Source: JACCTH01 sp963761985 (GTDB taxonomy: Bacteria > Actinomycetota > Acidimicrobiia > Spongiisociales > ZC4RG35). Taken from it: a stretch of DNA of 64,000 nt. The number at the start of each line of letters is the position of its first letter. The first letter of the stretch is position 1. Below are positions 9,304 through 18,364 of this stretch, piece after piece. Location: contig CAVXIT010000006.1 in the NCBI GenBank assembly GCA_963761985.1, positions 53,064 to 117,063 of the forward strand. The letters run 5' to 3'. Under the pieces are notes generated by a model. That model ran no database searches and had not been told where the DNA came from. It was given only the letters and a program-made list of their open reading frames with translations. The translations under genes were made by a program, and so were the position numbers.

Positions 9304-10563
9304 ATGGCACGTAGAAGTCTGATTCTCATCGGCCTTGTTTTGGCACTTGTCGTCGCAGCTTGCGGAGGCGGAGGTGGTGCGAGCACAACCGAAGCCACCT
9401 CGGCCGTGACGTCCGTCGAAACCACAGGCGCGGCCACGACCAGCGCTGAGACCACCGCCGCCACAACGGCCGTAACTTCGGCCGAAGGCCCGATCAAGAT
9501 CGGGATCCTCGCCGATCTCACGGGCCCCTTCACCACCTACGGCAACAGCCTCGCGCGCAGCGCCCAGCTCGCGGTCGACATGATCAACGCCGCTGACGGG
9601 ATCCTGGGCCGCCAGATCGAGTTGATCGTCGAGGACATCCAGACCGACGTCGCCGCCACTGTCGACAAAGCCCGCAAATTGGTGCAAAGCGACAACGTCG
9701 ATTTGGTGATGGGCCCCATTGGGTCCGACGCCAACGACGCCGCCTACGCCGAAGTCGTGGAAGCAGGGGGAAAGCTGCTCTTCTACACCGAAACCTACGA
9801 AGGCGGGAAGTGCAACGAGCTCTATTTCTCGTTCGGTGCGGTTCCGGCCCAGCAGATCCGGCCGCTGATTCCGATCTTGCAGGAAGCATACGGGACGAAC
9901 GCCATGCTCTTCGGCGCGGATTACGTGTGGCCGCGAAGGAGCTTTGAGATCGCCAAGCCGATCATCGAGGAGAACGGCGGAACCGTGGTGTCCGAGCTGT
10001 ATCTGCCTCTGATCGCAGAGGATTTCAGCGAACTCGTGCAAGAGGTCCGCGACACCCAGCCCGACTACATCTTCTCGCTCTACCCCGCTGTGTGGGGAGC
10101 CGCATTGACCGCGCTCAACGACGCCGGCCTGCTGGATTCGGTCGGGATCGGAACGATCTTCCTCGGTGATCCCGACTTCGCCGGAATCGCCGATCTTGCC
10201 GAGGGTTCGTACACCGCGCTGCCCTTCTTCACCGTCGCCGACGCACCCGGTGTCGCCCCATTCCTTGAGGCGTACGCGAGCGAATTCGGTGAGGGCGAAA
10301 TTCCGTCCGGCGGCGAGGGGGTGGGTGCCTATAACGCCGTCTGGCTTTACAAGCAGGCGGTGGAGCAGGCCGGTTCGACCGATCCTGCCGCCGTGGCCGA
10401 GGCCATGGTCGGCCAGACCTTCGATGGCCCCACCGGCACCGTGGAGATGATGCCATCTCACCATCTCCAGCAGACCATCAACCTCGTCCAGGCTCAGGGT
10501 GGCGAGTACGTCCTGGTCGATTCGTTCGAGAACATGGATCCCGAGGAGGACTGCTCGTTGTAA
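9304..10563 (+). CDS. ABC importer substrate-binding lipoprotein, urea/amide (UrtA/AmiC) type
   Basis: The start is the ATG after AGAGGAGAGAAG. A lipoprotein signal (residues 1-20) ends in VVAAC, followed by a Thr/Ala/Ser-rich linker to about residue 60. A type I periplasmic-binding fold (Peripla_BP_5) follows, including YEGGKCNELYFSFGAVP typical of the urea and short-chain amide branch rather than leucine binders. It is anchored outside the membrane and feeds the permeases encoded just downstream. Location among amidase-like enzymes supports uptake of an amide or N-heterocyclic compound. Confidence 0.9.
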   Translation: MARRSLILIGLVLALVVAACGGGGGASTTEATSAVTSVETTGAATTSAETTAATTAVTSAEGPIKIGILADLTGPFTTYGNSLARSAQLAVDMINAADGILGRQIELIVEDIQTDVAATVDKARKLVQSDNVDLVMGPIGSDANDAAYAEVVEAGGKLLFYTETYEGGKCNELYFSFGAVPAQQIRPLIPILQEAYGTNAMLFGADYVWPRRSFEIAKPIIEENGGTVVSELYLPLIAEDFSELVQEVRDTQPDYIFSLYPAVWGAALTALNDAGLLDSVGIGTIFLGDPDFAGIADLAEGSYTALPFFTVADAPGVAPFLEAYASEFGEGEIPSGGEGVGAYNAVWLYKQAVEQAGSTDPAAVAEAMVGQTFDGPTGTVEMMPSHHLQQTINLVQAQGGEYVLVDSFENMDPEEDCSL

Positions 10564-10610
10564 GCGAGGGCGGGAAGGCTCTCCGTAAAGCCGAGTTAGT
10601 CCTCCTGGGG

Positions 10611-11513
10611 TTGCTCGTTGCGGTACCCCTGGTTAGTCACGATGCGTTCTTCGTCGATCGCATCGGCCGGTTTCTTCTGCTGGCGGTCTTCGCCCTGTCG
10701 GTCGACCTGATCTGGGGGTATGGAGGGATGTTCACCTTTGGTCAAGCCGCCTTTTTCGGCGGGGCTGGTTACGCCGTGGGCATCCTTTCCACGCGTGAGG
10801 CCGGGATCCTCCCCCTTCCGCTCGGAGTGGCGATTGGCGGGGCGGTGGCGGCGTCAGCTCTCCTTGCCCTGGCTATTTCCTACTTCACCTTTGCTCGCCG
10901 GGGAGGCCTCCGCGGAGTGGAGTTTGCGGTCGTCACCCTGGCGGTTTCGGTAGCGCTCGAGCGGTTAGCCAACGCCGGCGGCAACATCACCGGCGGTCAA
11001 AACGGGATCTTGATGACCTACCGGCTGGGGCCGCTCCATCAGGGTCATGGTTTCTATGTCCTCGCCGCAGTGATTCTCCTCTTCGTCTATCTCGTGCTCA
11101 AGCGCTATCTCCACTCACGCTCCGGTTTGGTCTTTCGGGGAATCGGACAGAACGAGGAGCGAGTGGAGCTCCTCGGCTACGACGTTCCTCGCGTCAAGCG
11201 CTGGACCTTTGTGCTTTCCGGAGCGATCGCCGGGTTGGCCGGCAGCTTGTTCTATCTCCACGAAGGAATTGTCTCGCCGACGTCCGTGGGAGTCGGTGCC
11301 TCCACCCTCGTTCTGCTCTGGGTGGTGCTGGGAGGCAAGGGCACCTTGATCGGCCCAGTCGTGGGAGCGGTCGCGCTTCCCTATTTGACCGCGCGGCTCT
11401 CGGGGACCCTGCTCGACACCTGGCTCGTGGTGGTGGGAGTCATTCTCGTTGTGGTAATCCTCCTCATCCCGGCCGGGATCTTCGGCTTTCTCAACCGGGA
11501 ACGAGCTTCGTGA
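10611..11513 (+). CDS. branched-chain/urea-type ABC permease, LivM-like
   Basis: A hydrophobic protein of about 300 residues with 8-10 predicted membrane helices and the LivM-type cytoplasmic loop containing NEERVELLGYDVPRVK. The listed TTG start (10611) cuts into the first helix. The frame is open further left and GAGGAGGA lies at 10543-10550, so translation may begin upstream at a non-standard codon such as CTG 10551. The true start is unresolved. The stop overlaps the livG-like GTG in GTGA. It forms the membrane channel with the LivH-like protein. Confidence 0.87.
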   Translation: MLVAVPLVSHDAFFVDRIGRFLLLAVFALSVDLIWGYGGMFTFGQAAFFGGAGYAVGILSTREAGILPLPLGVAIGGAVAASALLALAISYFTFARRGGLRGVEFAVVTLAVSVALERLANAGGNITGGQNGILMTYRLGPLHQGHGFYVLAAVILLFVYLVLKRYLHSRSGLVFRGIGQNEERVELLGYDVPRVKRWTFVLSGAIAGLAGSLFYLHEGIVSPTSVGVGASTLVLLWVVLGGKGTLIGPVVGAVALPYLTARLSGTLLDTWLVVVGVILVVVILLIPAGIFGFLNRERAS

Positions 11514-12298
11514 GTGTTCTCACCGTTCGCGGAATCGGCAAGAGCTTCAGCGGGCTCAAGGCTGTCGACAACGTCGATCTCGCGGTGGATCAGGGCGAGA
11601 TGCTCGGATTGATTGGAGCAAACGGCGCCGGAAAGAGCACTCTGTTGCACCTTATATATGGGCGGCTGCGGGCCGAACGGGGCTCGATCAGCTTCAACGG
11701 CACCGATGTGACCCTTCTTCCGGTCACCTCCCGGGCGCGGATGGGGATGGGTCTGGTCTTTCAGATCATCTCGGTCTTCGAAGGGCTCACCGTCGACGAG
11801 AACCTGCGGCTCGGCGCCATGCCCAAGGGACCCGTTTCTCCCCCCAGCGAGCGGAGCGAGCGTTGGGGGGAGTACCCCGAAGGGGGGAGGGGGGCTGAAT
11901 CCGAAGAGGTCAGTCCGGGCCGAATCGAGGAAGTGATCGATTTGGTTGATCTGCGCGCCGTCAGGAACAGGAGCGCCGGCAAACTCGGTCACGGCGAGAA
12001 GCAGCGCTTGGAAATCGGGATGGTCCTCCTCACCCGGCCGTCACTTCTCCTGCTCGACGAACCCACTTCGGGGTTGACCCAGGCTGAAAGCCGCCGCACG
12101 GCCGACCTGCTCCACAATCTGCGCACGGACGGTGCCATCCAGGCGGCGATTGTGGTTGAGCACAACATCGAGTTCATCCGCCTGGTGACGGATCGGGTGA
12201 CGGTCATGCATCGGGGTTCGGTCCTGGCCGACGGGCCGATCAATGAGGTGCAAAACGACCCTGCAGTGCAGGCTTCGTTTCTCGGGAGACTGCATTGA
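11510..12298 (+). CDS. ABC importer ATPase, LivG-like, with repeat-derived insertion
   Basis: This ATPase energises the importer. Walker A GANGAGKST (about residues 37-45), Q-loop VFQ, signature LGHGEKQ (normally LSGGQ/LSHGQ-like) and Walker B LLLDEPTSG are present. Between the helical subdomain (ENLRLGAMPKG) and ESEEV there are about 27 extra residues rich in Pro, Ser, Gly and Arg (about 107-133). They are encoded by a GC-rich palindromic repeat and keep the frame. The GTG start overlaps the permease stop, and the stop overlaps the livF-like TTG. The insertion lies in the surface-exposed helical region, so function may survive. Confidence 0.9.
   Translation: MSVLTVRGIGKSFSGLKAVDNVDLAVDQGEMLGLIGANGAGKSTLLHLIYGRLRAERGSISFNGTDVTLLPVTSRARMGMGLVFQIISVFEGLTVDENLRLGAMPKGPVSPPSERSERWGEYPEGGRGAESEEVSPGRIEEVIDLVDLRAVRNRSAGKLGHGEKQRLEIGMVLLTRPSLLLLDEPTSGLTQAESRRTADLLHNLRTDGAIQAAIVVEHNIEFIRLVTDRVTVMHRGSVLADGPINEVQNDPAVQASFLGRLH
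11838..11895. repeat. GC-rich dispersed repeat, copy 2 (inside livG-like gene)
   Basis: A hairpin has arms CTCCCCCCA (11838-11846) and TGGGGGGAG (11864-11872) around a loop containing GAGCGGAGCGAG. It runs into GGGGGGAGTACCCCGA and more G tracts. It shares both modules with the intergenic copy at 6806-6856. It is translated in frame and adds a low-complexity segment to the ATPase. Confidence 0.6.
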
Positions 12299-12987
12299 CG
12301 CCGGTTCTCGAGGTAGAGAACCTCACCGCTGGCTATCGCCAGACCACTGTCCTGCGCGACGTGTCGTTCACGGTCGAGCCGGGAGAAGTCGCCTGCGTGA
12401 TGGGTCGCAACGGTGCCGGGAAAACGACACTGCTCCGGGCGCTCATGGGCGTTCTGCCCAAAACGGGGGTGGTGCGGTTGTCGGGATCAGATGTCAGCCA
12501 CCAGAAGGGGCATCGGATCAATGCCGCGGGGATGGTGTGGGTTCCGCAAGAGAACTCGGTCTTTTCCGGACTGACTGTCCGCGACCATCTCGCGATATCG
12601 CTCACGGGAGCCAACGAGGACGAAGGCGTTGCCGCGGCCGGCAACCTGTTCCCGATTCTGGGAGAGCGCCTCGACCAAGAAGCGCAAACCCTTTCCGGTG
12701 GCGAGCGCAAAATGCTGGCGCTGGCGCAGGCGCTGATCGTCAAACCGAAGCTCATACTCATGGACGAGCCCACCGAAGGGGTCGCGCCGGTAGTGGTCGA
12801 ACAATTGATCCCGGCGATCGAGGCCGCGAGCGACGAATCAGCCGTAGTCCTCGTCGAACAGAACATCGACACCGCCCTGGCCCTCGGCGGGAACGCGTAC
12901 ATTCTCGAACAGGGGGCGATCGTGGTTTCCGGGAATGTTCGTGACCTCCACGACCGCGGCGTGCTCGCCCAAAGGCTGGCGCTGTGA
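12295..12987 (+). CDS. ABC importer ATPase, LivF-like
   Basis: The second ATPase of the importer has 230 residues. Walker A is GRNGAGKTT (about residues 38-46), followed by Q-loop WVPQENSVF, signature TLSGGERKML and Walker B LILMDEPTEG. The TTG start overlaps the LivG-like stop and the stop overlaps the LivH-like GTG in GTGA. The five transporter genes are therefore packed in one translationally coupled operon. No insertion is present here, in contrast to the LivG-like partner. Confidence 0.92.
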   Translation: MTPVLEVENLTAGYRQTTVLRDVSFTVEPGEVACVMGRNGAGKTTLLRALMGVLPKTGVVRLSGSDVSHQKGHRINAAGMVWVPQENSVFSGLTVRDHLAISLTGANEDEGVAAAGNLFPILGERLDQEAQTLSGGERKMLALAQALIVKPKLILMDEPTEGVAPVVVEQLIPAIEAASDESAVVLVEQNIDTALALGGNAYILEQGAIVVSGNVRDLHDRGVLAQRLAL

Positions 12988-13890
12988 TCCTCGGCTTTCT
13001 GCCGGTCGATTCGTTCAACGTGATCGTCCTCGCCGCGGTGTTCGTCCTGGTGGCGACCGGGCTCCACTTCACGTTCGGCATGCTCAACGTCGTCAACCTG
13101 GTTCATGGCGAGCTCATTCTCGATCGGCGCCTACACCACCCTCCAAGTGCAAAAGACGACCGGCAATGTGGTGCTGGGGATGGTGCTCGCCCCCGTCGTC
13201 GCAGCCCTGATCGGACTCGCGATGGAACGCGGCGTCCTTCGCTTCCTCTACGACCGGCCGCTCGACTCGCTGTTGGCGACATTCGGTCTTTCCGTCATCA
13301 TCCGCCAGGTGGTCCAGTTCATCTTTTCCCCCAACCCCCAGACGGTTCGCAACCCGATCGGCGGATCTTTTCTTCTCGGCGGCTTCAACATTCCCTGGTG
13401 GCGGCTGCTCATCGTTGTCGTCACTGGATTGTTGGTCTTGGGGGTCATCCAGTTTCTACAGCGAAGCCGATTTGGCCTCAACGCTCGAGCGACGGTCGTC
13501 AACCCCGTTCTCGCCGAAACGATGGGGATCAACACCGGAGCGGTGCGGGCCGGCTTGTTCATGCTGGGGGCGGCCATTGCCGGGCTGGCCGGAGCGATGC
13601 TCGCCCCCATCAGCACTCTCAACCCTCAGTTTGGCTTGTTGTTCTTGGTGAACTCATTCCTGGTGGTGATCATCGGCGGCAAGGGCTCGCTAAGAGGGCT
13701 GGTGGTGGCCGGAGCCCTCCTCGGCGGGACGCTCGCCGCGTTGCAATTCGTGATGTCGACGGTGCTGGCACAGATCCTGATTCTCGCCATCGCCATCATC
13801 GGGGTGCGGGTGCGTCCCCTATTGGGAATTGTCCGAGAGGCTCAAACCAATTCCACGCCGGCTGCCTCGACCTCGGCCAGCGCTCGCTGA
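12984..13890 (+). CDS. ABC permease, LivH-like (frameshifted)
   Basis: The N-terminal part reads from GTG 12984 (ILGFLPVDSFNVIVLAAVF) to NVVNLVHGEL. The frame then shifts near 13115-13125, and the rest (IGAYTTLQVQ to the stop at 13890) continues in another frame. Together they give a normal LivH-type permease of about 300 residues with 8 helices and the conserved loop NPVLAETMGIN. The C-terminal 16 codons overlap the convergent amidase gene. As the neighbours are intact, the shift is probably a sequence error. Confidence 0.87.
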
Positions 13891-14459
13891 CCGTCCCCCG
13901 TTGCCAGATCAACTGAGCGAACCGCATCCGTCATGAGCTGCACGTTGAACCCCGCGGTCTTTCCATCGAGGGCGGTGGCTTTGACGCAATAGTCCGTGGC
14001 CAAGCCGACCACCACGATTTCTTCGATCTCACGTTCGTGCAGCAACTCGGCGAGGCGGGTAGGGATGGTTTCCATCGTTTCGGAGTTCTGCATCGTGAAT
14101 CCCGAATAGCCGTCTTCGCCATTGGTCCCCTTGCGAATGACCGGGCCGTCGACCACGAGGTCGGGGTGGAACTCCGCCCCCCAGGTGTCGCCGACGCAAT
14201 GCACCGGCCAGATCCCGCCGTCCTTCTGGAAATGTGGAGTCGATTCCGGGTGCCAGTCGGCCGTGTAGACCACGAGCGCTCCCTCGGCTTTGGCTCGATC
14301 GATCTCGCGGTTGATCACCGGAACAACCTCTTCACCCGAACTCACGTAGAGGTTGCCCTTCGAGTCGGCGAAGTCATTCTGGACGTCGACGATGATCAGG
14401 GCGGTCTTGGAGTCGTAGCTGATGGAGCCCATTTCCAGATCGTATCCGATTGTTTGCAC
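13842..14459 (-). CDS. nicotinamidase-like isochorismatase-family amidohydrolase B
   Basis: This is closer to PncA-type nicotinamidases than amidase A. It has D26 in IIVDVQNDF, metal-site D68/H70 in TADWHP, K110 (VIRKGTN) and nucleophile C158 (GLATDYCVK). Nicotinamidases convert nicotinamide to nicotinate and ammonia in NAD salvage or catabolism. The start may be GTG 14459 or ATG 14432; neither has a strong ribosome site. It converges on the livH-like gene with 49 bases of antisense overlap. Its position beside the importer and Mo hydroxylase supports a pyridine-type substrate. Confidence 0.85.
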   Translation of the reverse strand: MQTIGYDLEMGSISYDSKTALIIVDVQNDFADSKGNLYVSSGEEVVPVINREIDRAKAEGALVVYTADWHPESTPHFQKDGGIWPVHCVGDTWGAEFHPDLVVDGPVIRKGTNGEDGYSGFTMQNSETMETIPTRLAELLHEREIEEIVVVGLATDYCVKATALDGKTAGFNVQLMTDAVRSVDLATGDGQRALAEVEAAGVELV

Positions 14460-14467
14460 CGGCCGAT

Positions 14468-15617
14468 TTAGCCCAACGCCGCGCGCACCCGTGCGCCGAG
14501 AGTTTGTAGCCGCTCGACCGGCTCCCGACTGAAGACGAAACGGATGTAGCGCGGAGCCACGCTCTCGCCCCAGACGGTCATCGGGGTAGCCGCCACCTTC
14601 TGGGCGAGAAGACGGGCGGACGCTTCGGCTGGTGGGATGCCCATCGCTTCCGTTTCAAGGAGAAGCGACCATCCCCCGGCGGCTGGCACAACCGGAAAGC
14701 CCTCCAGTTGCTGCACGACGGTATCGCGGCGTCGTTCCAATTCGGCGACCGCGGAGCGAAAGTCCTCCGGATCCGACCGGAGAGCGGCAAGTGCGCCGGC
14801 CTGGCAGAAGCCACTGGCCAGCAAGCCGTTGTAGATGTGGGCGACCCCAAGGGCGTCGGCCGTATCGGGTTCGGCGAGCGCCCAAGCGATTCGCCAGCCG
14901 ATCATCCGGTACTCGAGGCTGACCGTACCGAGGATGACGGTCCTTTCTCGCATACCCGCAAACGAAACCGGATGGATGATCTGATTGTCCATCGAAGACA
15001 ATCCCCTCCATCAACGACCAGTAGATGAGCAACAGATCTCGATCAAGCACTAGATCGACGATGGCCTGCCATTCCTCCCGGTTGAACACCATCCCGCTCG
15101 GAAAGGTGGGGTTTTGGAAAAAGAGAGCCTTGGTCTTCGGCGTGACCGACTTGGCGAGACTCTCAAGGTCGAGGCGCCAGCGCTCGTCTTCCACCCGGCA
15201 GACTGCGAACCGAGGGATAGCGCCGGCCAGGCGGACCCGGTTGATCATTCCGGCATAGGTCGGATCGGTGAGAACCACCTCGTCACCGGGGTCACACATC
15301 GCTAGCAGCGAGTCGAGCATCGAGGTTCCCTCGGTGGAAGCGATGACGATCTCCGAGTCAGTGTGGTAGCGGACTCCGCTCCTCTGCTCGACGTGGTCAG
15401 CGACCGCTTCCTTCAGATCTCGACGGCCGCTGAAGGGGAGCCAGCTGTTGTACTGACCTTGCCCGACAGCCTCGCGCGTCGCCTCGATCACGCCCGGTGG
15501 CGGCGGCAGATCGGTGTCGAGATTTTCGAGCCGCAGCACCTCTGGATCCTCTCCGGCGGCGGCGGCCACCTTGTCGATGCCGAACCCCGGGACCTCTGAC
15601 ATTCTCAACGCTCGCAA
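14468..15617 (-). CDS. class I/II aminotransferase-like protein lacking the Schiff-base lysine (frameshifted)
   Basis: A fold-type I aminotransferase of about 380 residues. The PLP-phosphate region (STEGTSML), the Asn-Pro turn FFQNPTFPSG and the C-terminal FVFSREP are conserved. The cofactor loop reads GTVSLEYRMIGWR, where the family has SK-x-Y: the lysine that binds PLP is replaced by Leu (codon CTC, three changes from AAG). I chose TTG 15617 because AGGAGG lies six bases upstream; ATG 15602 is an alternative. The frame shifts near 14985-15000, in FDGQ before IIHPVSFAGM. It may be non-catalytic or may use different chemistry. Confidence 0.82.
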
Positions 15618-15687
15618 AGCAGTCCTCCTGACGGGAAAGCGACAAGGTAACGCCGATAACCTCGGCTGTCCGATCGGGAGGAGATGA

Positions 15688-16077
15688 ATGGAGCACACAC
15701 ACGTCGGCGACCTCAAATGGGAACGAGGTTCGGCGGAAACTTTCACCGGGACGGTGTGGTCGAGTCCGATGTCGAGAGCGCCAGAGAGAACGGTTGCCGC
15801 GCTCGGTGTGTTGTTCGAACCGGGCGCCAGGACGTTCTGGCATAGCCATCCCGAAGGCCAGGTGCTCTATGTCGCTAGCGGTTCAGGAAGGGTTGGAGAT
15901 GTCGACGGCAATTTCGTCGAAATCGCGGCCGGAGACGTGATCTATGCCCCGGCCGGTGAGCGTCACTGGCATGGGGCTTCACCGTCTTCCTACCTGATGC
16001 ACATCTCGATCACGACGGGCGGGGCCACCGAATGGGAGCCGCGGGCGGTCACCGACCAGGAATACGAAGGCTCTTAG
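15688..16077 (+). CDS. small cupin-domain protein (carboxymuconolactone/quercetinase-like cupin)
   Basis: A single cupin of 129 residues. Motif 1 appears as FWHSHPEGQVLYVASG with candidate metal ligands H52, H54 and E56. Motif 2 appears as GDVIYAPAGERHWHG with a further His. The ATG follows GGGAGGAGATGA. It diverges from the aminotransferase-like gene, and its TAG overlaps the convergent CoA-transferase stop. It is commonly found beside ring-degradation genes. A role as a metal-dependent isomerase, dioxygenase or sensor cannot be separated by sequence. Confidence 0.82.
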   Translation: MEHTHVGDLKWERGSAETFTGTVWSSPMSRAPERTVAALGVLFEPGARTFWHSHPEGQVLYVASGSGRVGDVDGNFVEIAAGDVIYAPAGERHWHGASPSSYLMHISITTGGATEWEPRAVTDQEYEGS

Positions 16078-17273
16078 ATCACCCCGCGCCGCTTGAGACC
16101 ATCGATTTCGCCAAGCGACACCCCGAGTTCGGTCAGGATGTCGGACGTGTCGGCACCGAGCTCCGGAGGGACTCGGCGGATCGAGGTAGGCGTCTTCGAG
16201 AATTGAAAGGGCAGGCCCAGTCCTCTGATCGAATCCCCTGATCTGAGTGGCAGGTCGACGACCATCTGTCGAGCCACAGCCTGCGGGCTGGCCAACGCCT
16301 CGGCCACGGAGTTGATCGGACCCACTGGCACCCCCGCGCTCTCGAGGAGATCGATCCAATGGCCCCGTGTCTCGTTGGCGATCACGGCCCCGATCAATTG
16401 GTCGATGACCTCACGGTTGCGAACCCGGTCCTGATTGCGGGCAAACCGAGGATCATCCTTCCATTCCGGGTGCTCCAAGACCGTCGCCAACGCGGCGAAC
16501 TGCCTGTCGTTGCCGACTCCGATGGCAACTTCGCCGTCGGCGGCCGTGTAGGTCCGATAAGGAACGATGTTGGGATGGCTATTTCCGTAGCGCAGGGCTT
16601 CCTCGCCCGAGACAAGATGGTTGGAGGCGACATTGATCAGCATCTGCAGTCCGACGTCATGAAGGCTCACCTCACAATGCTGACCAAGACCGGTACGCGC
16701 CCGAGCTTGAAGGGCTCCGAGAACTGCGATCGCAGCCGTCAGCCCGGCGCACACGTCGACGATGGCGACGCCGAGCTTCACCGGCGCTCCGTCGACTTCG
16801 CCGGTAATCGACATGAGCCCGGTTTCCGCCTGGAGGATGAAGTCGTAACCGGGCTTGTGGGCCTTGGGACCGGTGGCGCCGTAGCCGGTGATTGAGCATC
16901 GCACTATCCCAGGCGCGTTGGCCTCGAACCATTCGTTGTCAAAACCCCAGTTCTCCATTGTGCCAAGTTTGAAGTTGTCGATCACGACATCAGCGTCGGC
17001 AATCATGCGACGAAGCAGATCGCGGCCCTCCTCGCTTTTCACGTCGAGGGTCAGACTTCTCTTGTTGCGATTGACCGCCAGGTAGTAGGCCGAGAACGGG
17101 CCAACGAAAGGAGGCCCCCAACTCCGGGTGTCATCGCCTTGTCCGGGTTGTTCGACCTTGACGACATCAGCTCCCATGTCACCCAGGGTCATTGTGCAAA
17201 GCGGTCCGGCGAGCACTCGCGTCAGATCGAGAATCTTGATGCCGGTGAGTGGTCCATTGTTTTCGGAACTCAC
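16074..17273 (-). CDS. class III (CaiB/BaiF) CoA-transferase
   Basis: A family III CoA-transferase of 399 residues, the usual length. It has the N-terminal LDLTRVLAGPL, DVVKVEQPG and the catalytic Asp in GYDFILQAETGLMS (D144). The family moves CoA between carboxylic acids such as formyl, succinyl or carnitine derivatives. In this cluster it may activate the carboxylic acid left after ring opening, which is inference. The stop shares bases with the cupin stop (TTAG). Confidence 0.92.
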   Translation of the reverse strand: MSSENNGPLTGIKILDLTRVLAGPLCTMTLGDMGADVVKVEQPGQGDDTRSWGPPFVGPFSAYYLAVNRNKRSLTLDVKSEEGRDLLRRMIADADVVIDNFKLGTMENWGFDNEWFEANAPGIVRCSITGYGATGPKAHKPGYDFILQAETGLMSITGEVDGAPVKLGVAIVDVCAGLTAAIAVLGALQARARTGLGQHCEVSLHDVGLQMLINVASNHLVSGEEALRYGNSHPNIVPYRTYTAADGEVAIGVGNDRQFAALATVLEHPEWKDDPRFARNQDRVRNREVIDQLIGAVIANETRGHWIDLLESAGVPVGPINSVAEALASPQAVARQMVVDLPLRSGDSIRGLGLPFQFSKTPTSIRRVPPELGADTSDILTELGVSLGEIDGLKRRGVI

Positions 17274-17342
17274 AATGTGCGGGTTCGATTCTCTGGGCGA
17301 TTCTGGTTGCTATGCAACCGCCGAAACCTTAGGTCGTCCCGC

Positions 17343-17855
17343 CTAAGTCCGGTGGGGCTCGGTCAGTTTGGTCGTGTCCCCGAACTCGGGCTCGGTCTTG
17401 GTGACCCACGCCTTCGCTAGCTCGAAGAGCAGCACCGGCATCGGCTTGTCGATCGCAAAGAATTCGGCAGCATGAACGGTGACGCCGATCAGCACCATCC
17501 GGGGATCTTCGCTGGTCCCGTGCCGTTCGTCTCCCTCCTCGGGAAACCAAATCTTCCAATCGGGCTCGTAGAGCTCGCGGATCTTCGCCCGATCTCGACT
17601 GAGCTCCGCTATTCCGGAGACCGATACCCATTCCCTATTGCGATCCCGGTAATACGCAAGGTTGAGGTGAACGTCGTTCTCGAGGTCTGTGAGCTTGTTG
17701 CTCCCCTCGGCGGCCACGAACCAAAGGTCTGCCCCGGCCGCTCGATTCTGATTGGCCATGGCCCGGGAATGAAGATGGCCATCGGCACGGCGAGTTGTCA
17801 TCATCGCCGTATCGATGTCTTCCACTAGTTCGTAGAACTTTTCAAGGTCACTCAT
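17343..17855 (-). CDS. pyridoxamine 5'-phosphate oxidase-like (general stress protein 26 type) flavoprotein
   Basis: About 170 residues with the FMN-binding split-barrel pattern (TAMMTTRRADGHLHSRAM, LWFVAAEGSNKL, VHLNLAYYRDRNREWVSVSG). I chose the ATG at 17853-17855 because homologues begin near the DLEKFYELVED helix. Such proteins bind FMN or F420 and reduce small substrates; this subgroup is often annotated as a stress protein. It stands alone, 69 bases past the start of the CoA-transferase gene. Confidence 0.85.
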   Translation of the reverse strand: MSDLEKFYELVEDIDTAMMTTRRADGHLHSRAMANQNRAAGADLWFVAAEGSNKLTDLENDVHLNLAYYRDRNREWVSVSGIAELSRDRAKIRELYEPDWKIWFPEEGDERHGTSEDPRMVLIGVTVHAAEFFAIDKPMPVLLFELAKAWVTKTEPEFGDTTKLTEPHRT

Positions 17856-17954
17856 GGGGTCCGTCCTACCCGGGTTACCGGTGCCATAAACGATCAGCCG
17901 ATCAATTGGCCCCGGCCTGTCCAAACCTGAAATTTGGGGACCTACATTCCGGAA

Positions 17955-18338
17955 ATGATCACATCAATTCACACTTTGCTCTATTCCGATGACGCCCCCG
18001 CCACCCGCGCTTTCTTGCGGGACGTGCTGGGTTGGCGGTGGCTCGAAGACACCAACTCCGAACCTGGCTGGTTGATCTTCCGAACCGGCCCCAGCGAGCT
18101 GGGGGTGCACCCCATTCACAGCGCTTCGGAAGGACAAAGCTACGAACGCCCCCAGCATGAGATCTCGCTGATGTGCGACGACATCGAGGCAACCCGCGAC
18201 GAACTGATATCCAAGGGCGCGACCTTTAGTTCCGAGATCGTCGATGAAGGTTATGGCCTCACGGCGATGCTCGATGTCCCCGGCACGGCCCCGATCATGC
18301 TGTACCAGCCCAAGCACCCGACGGCCTACAACTTGTGA
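17955..18338 (+). CDS. VOC-family (glyoxalase/bleomycin-resistance fold) protein
   Basis: One VOC module pair in 127 residues. It opens with the helix DAPATRAFLRDVLGWRW, has strand GWLIFRTGPSELGVHP with a possible metal His, and ends in the second beta-alpha unit PIMLYQPKHP. ATG 17955 is preferred over an upstream in-frame TTG. It is divergent from the flavoprotein gene. Its specific reaction is unknown. Confidence 0.83.
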   Translation: MITSIHTLLYSDDAPATRAFLRDVLGWRWLEDTNSEPGWLIFRTGPSELGVHPIHSASEGQSYERPQHEISLMCDDIEATRDELISKGATFSSEIVDEGYGLTAMLDVPGTAPIMLYQPKHPTAYNL

Positions 18339-18364
18339 GTTGCCTGAGACCAACCCGGAGGACC

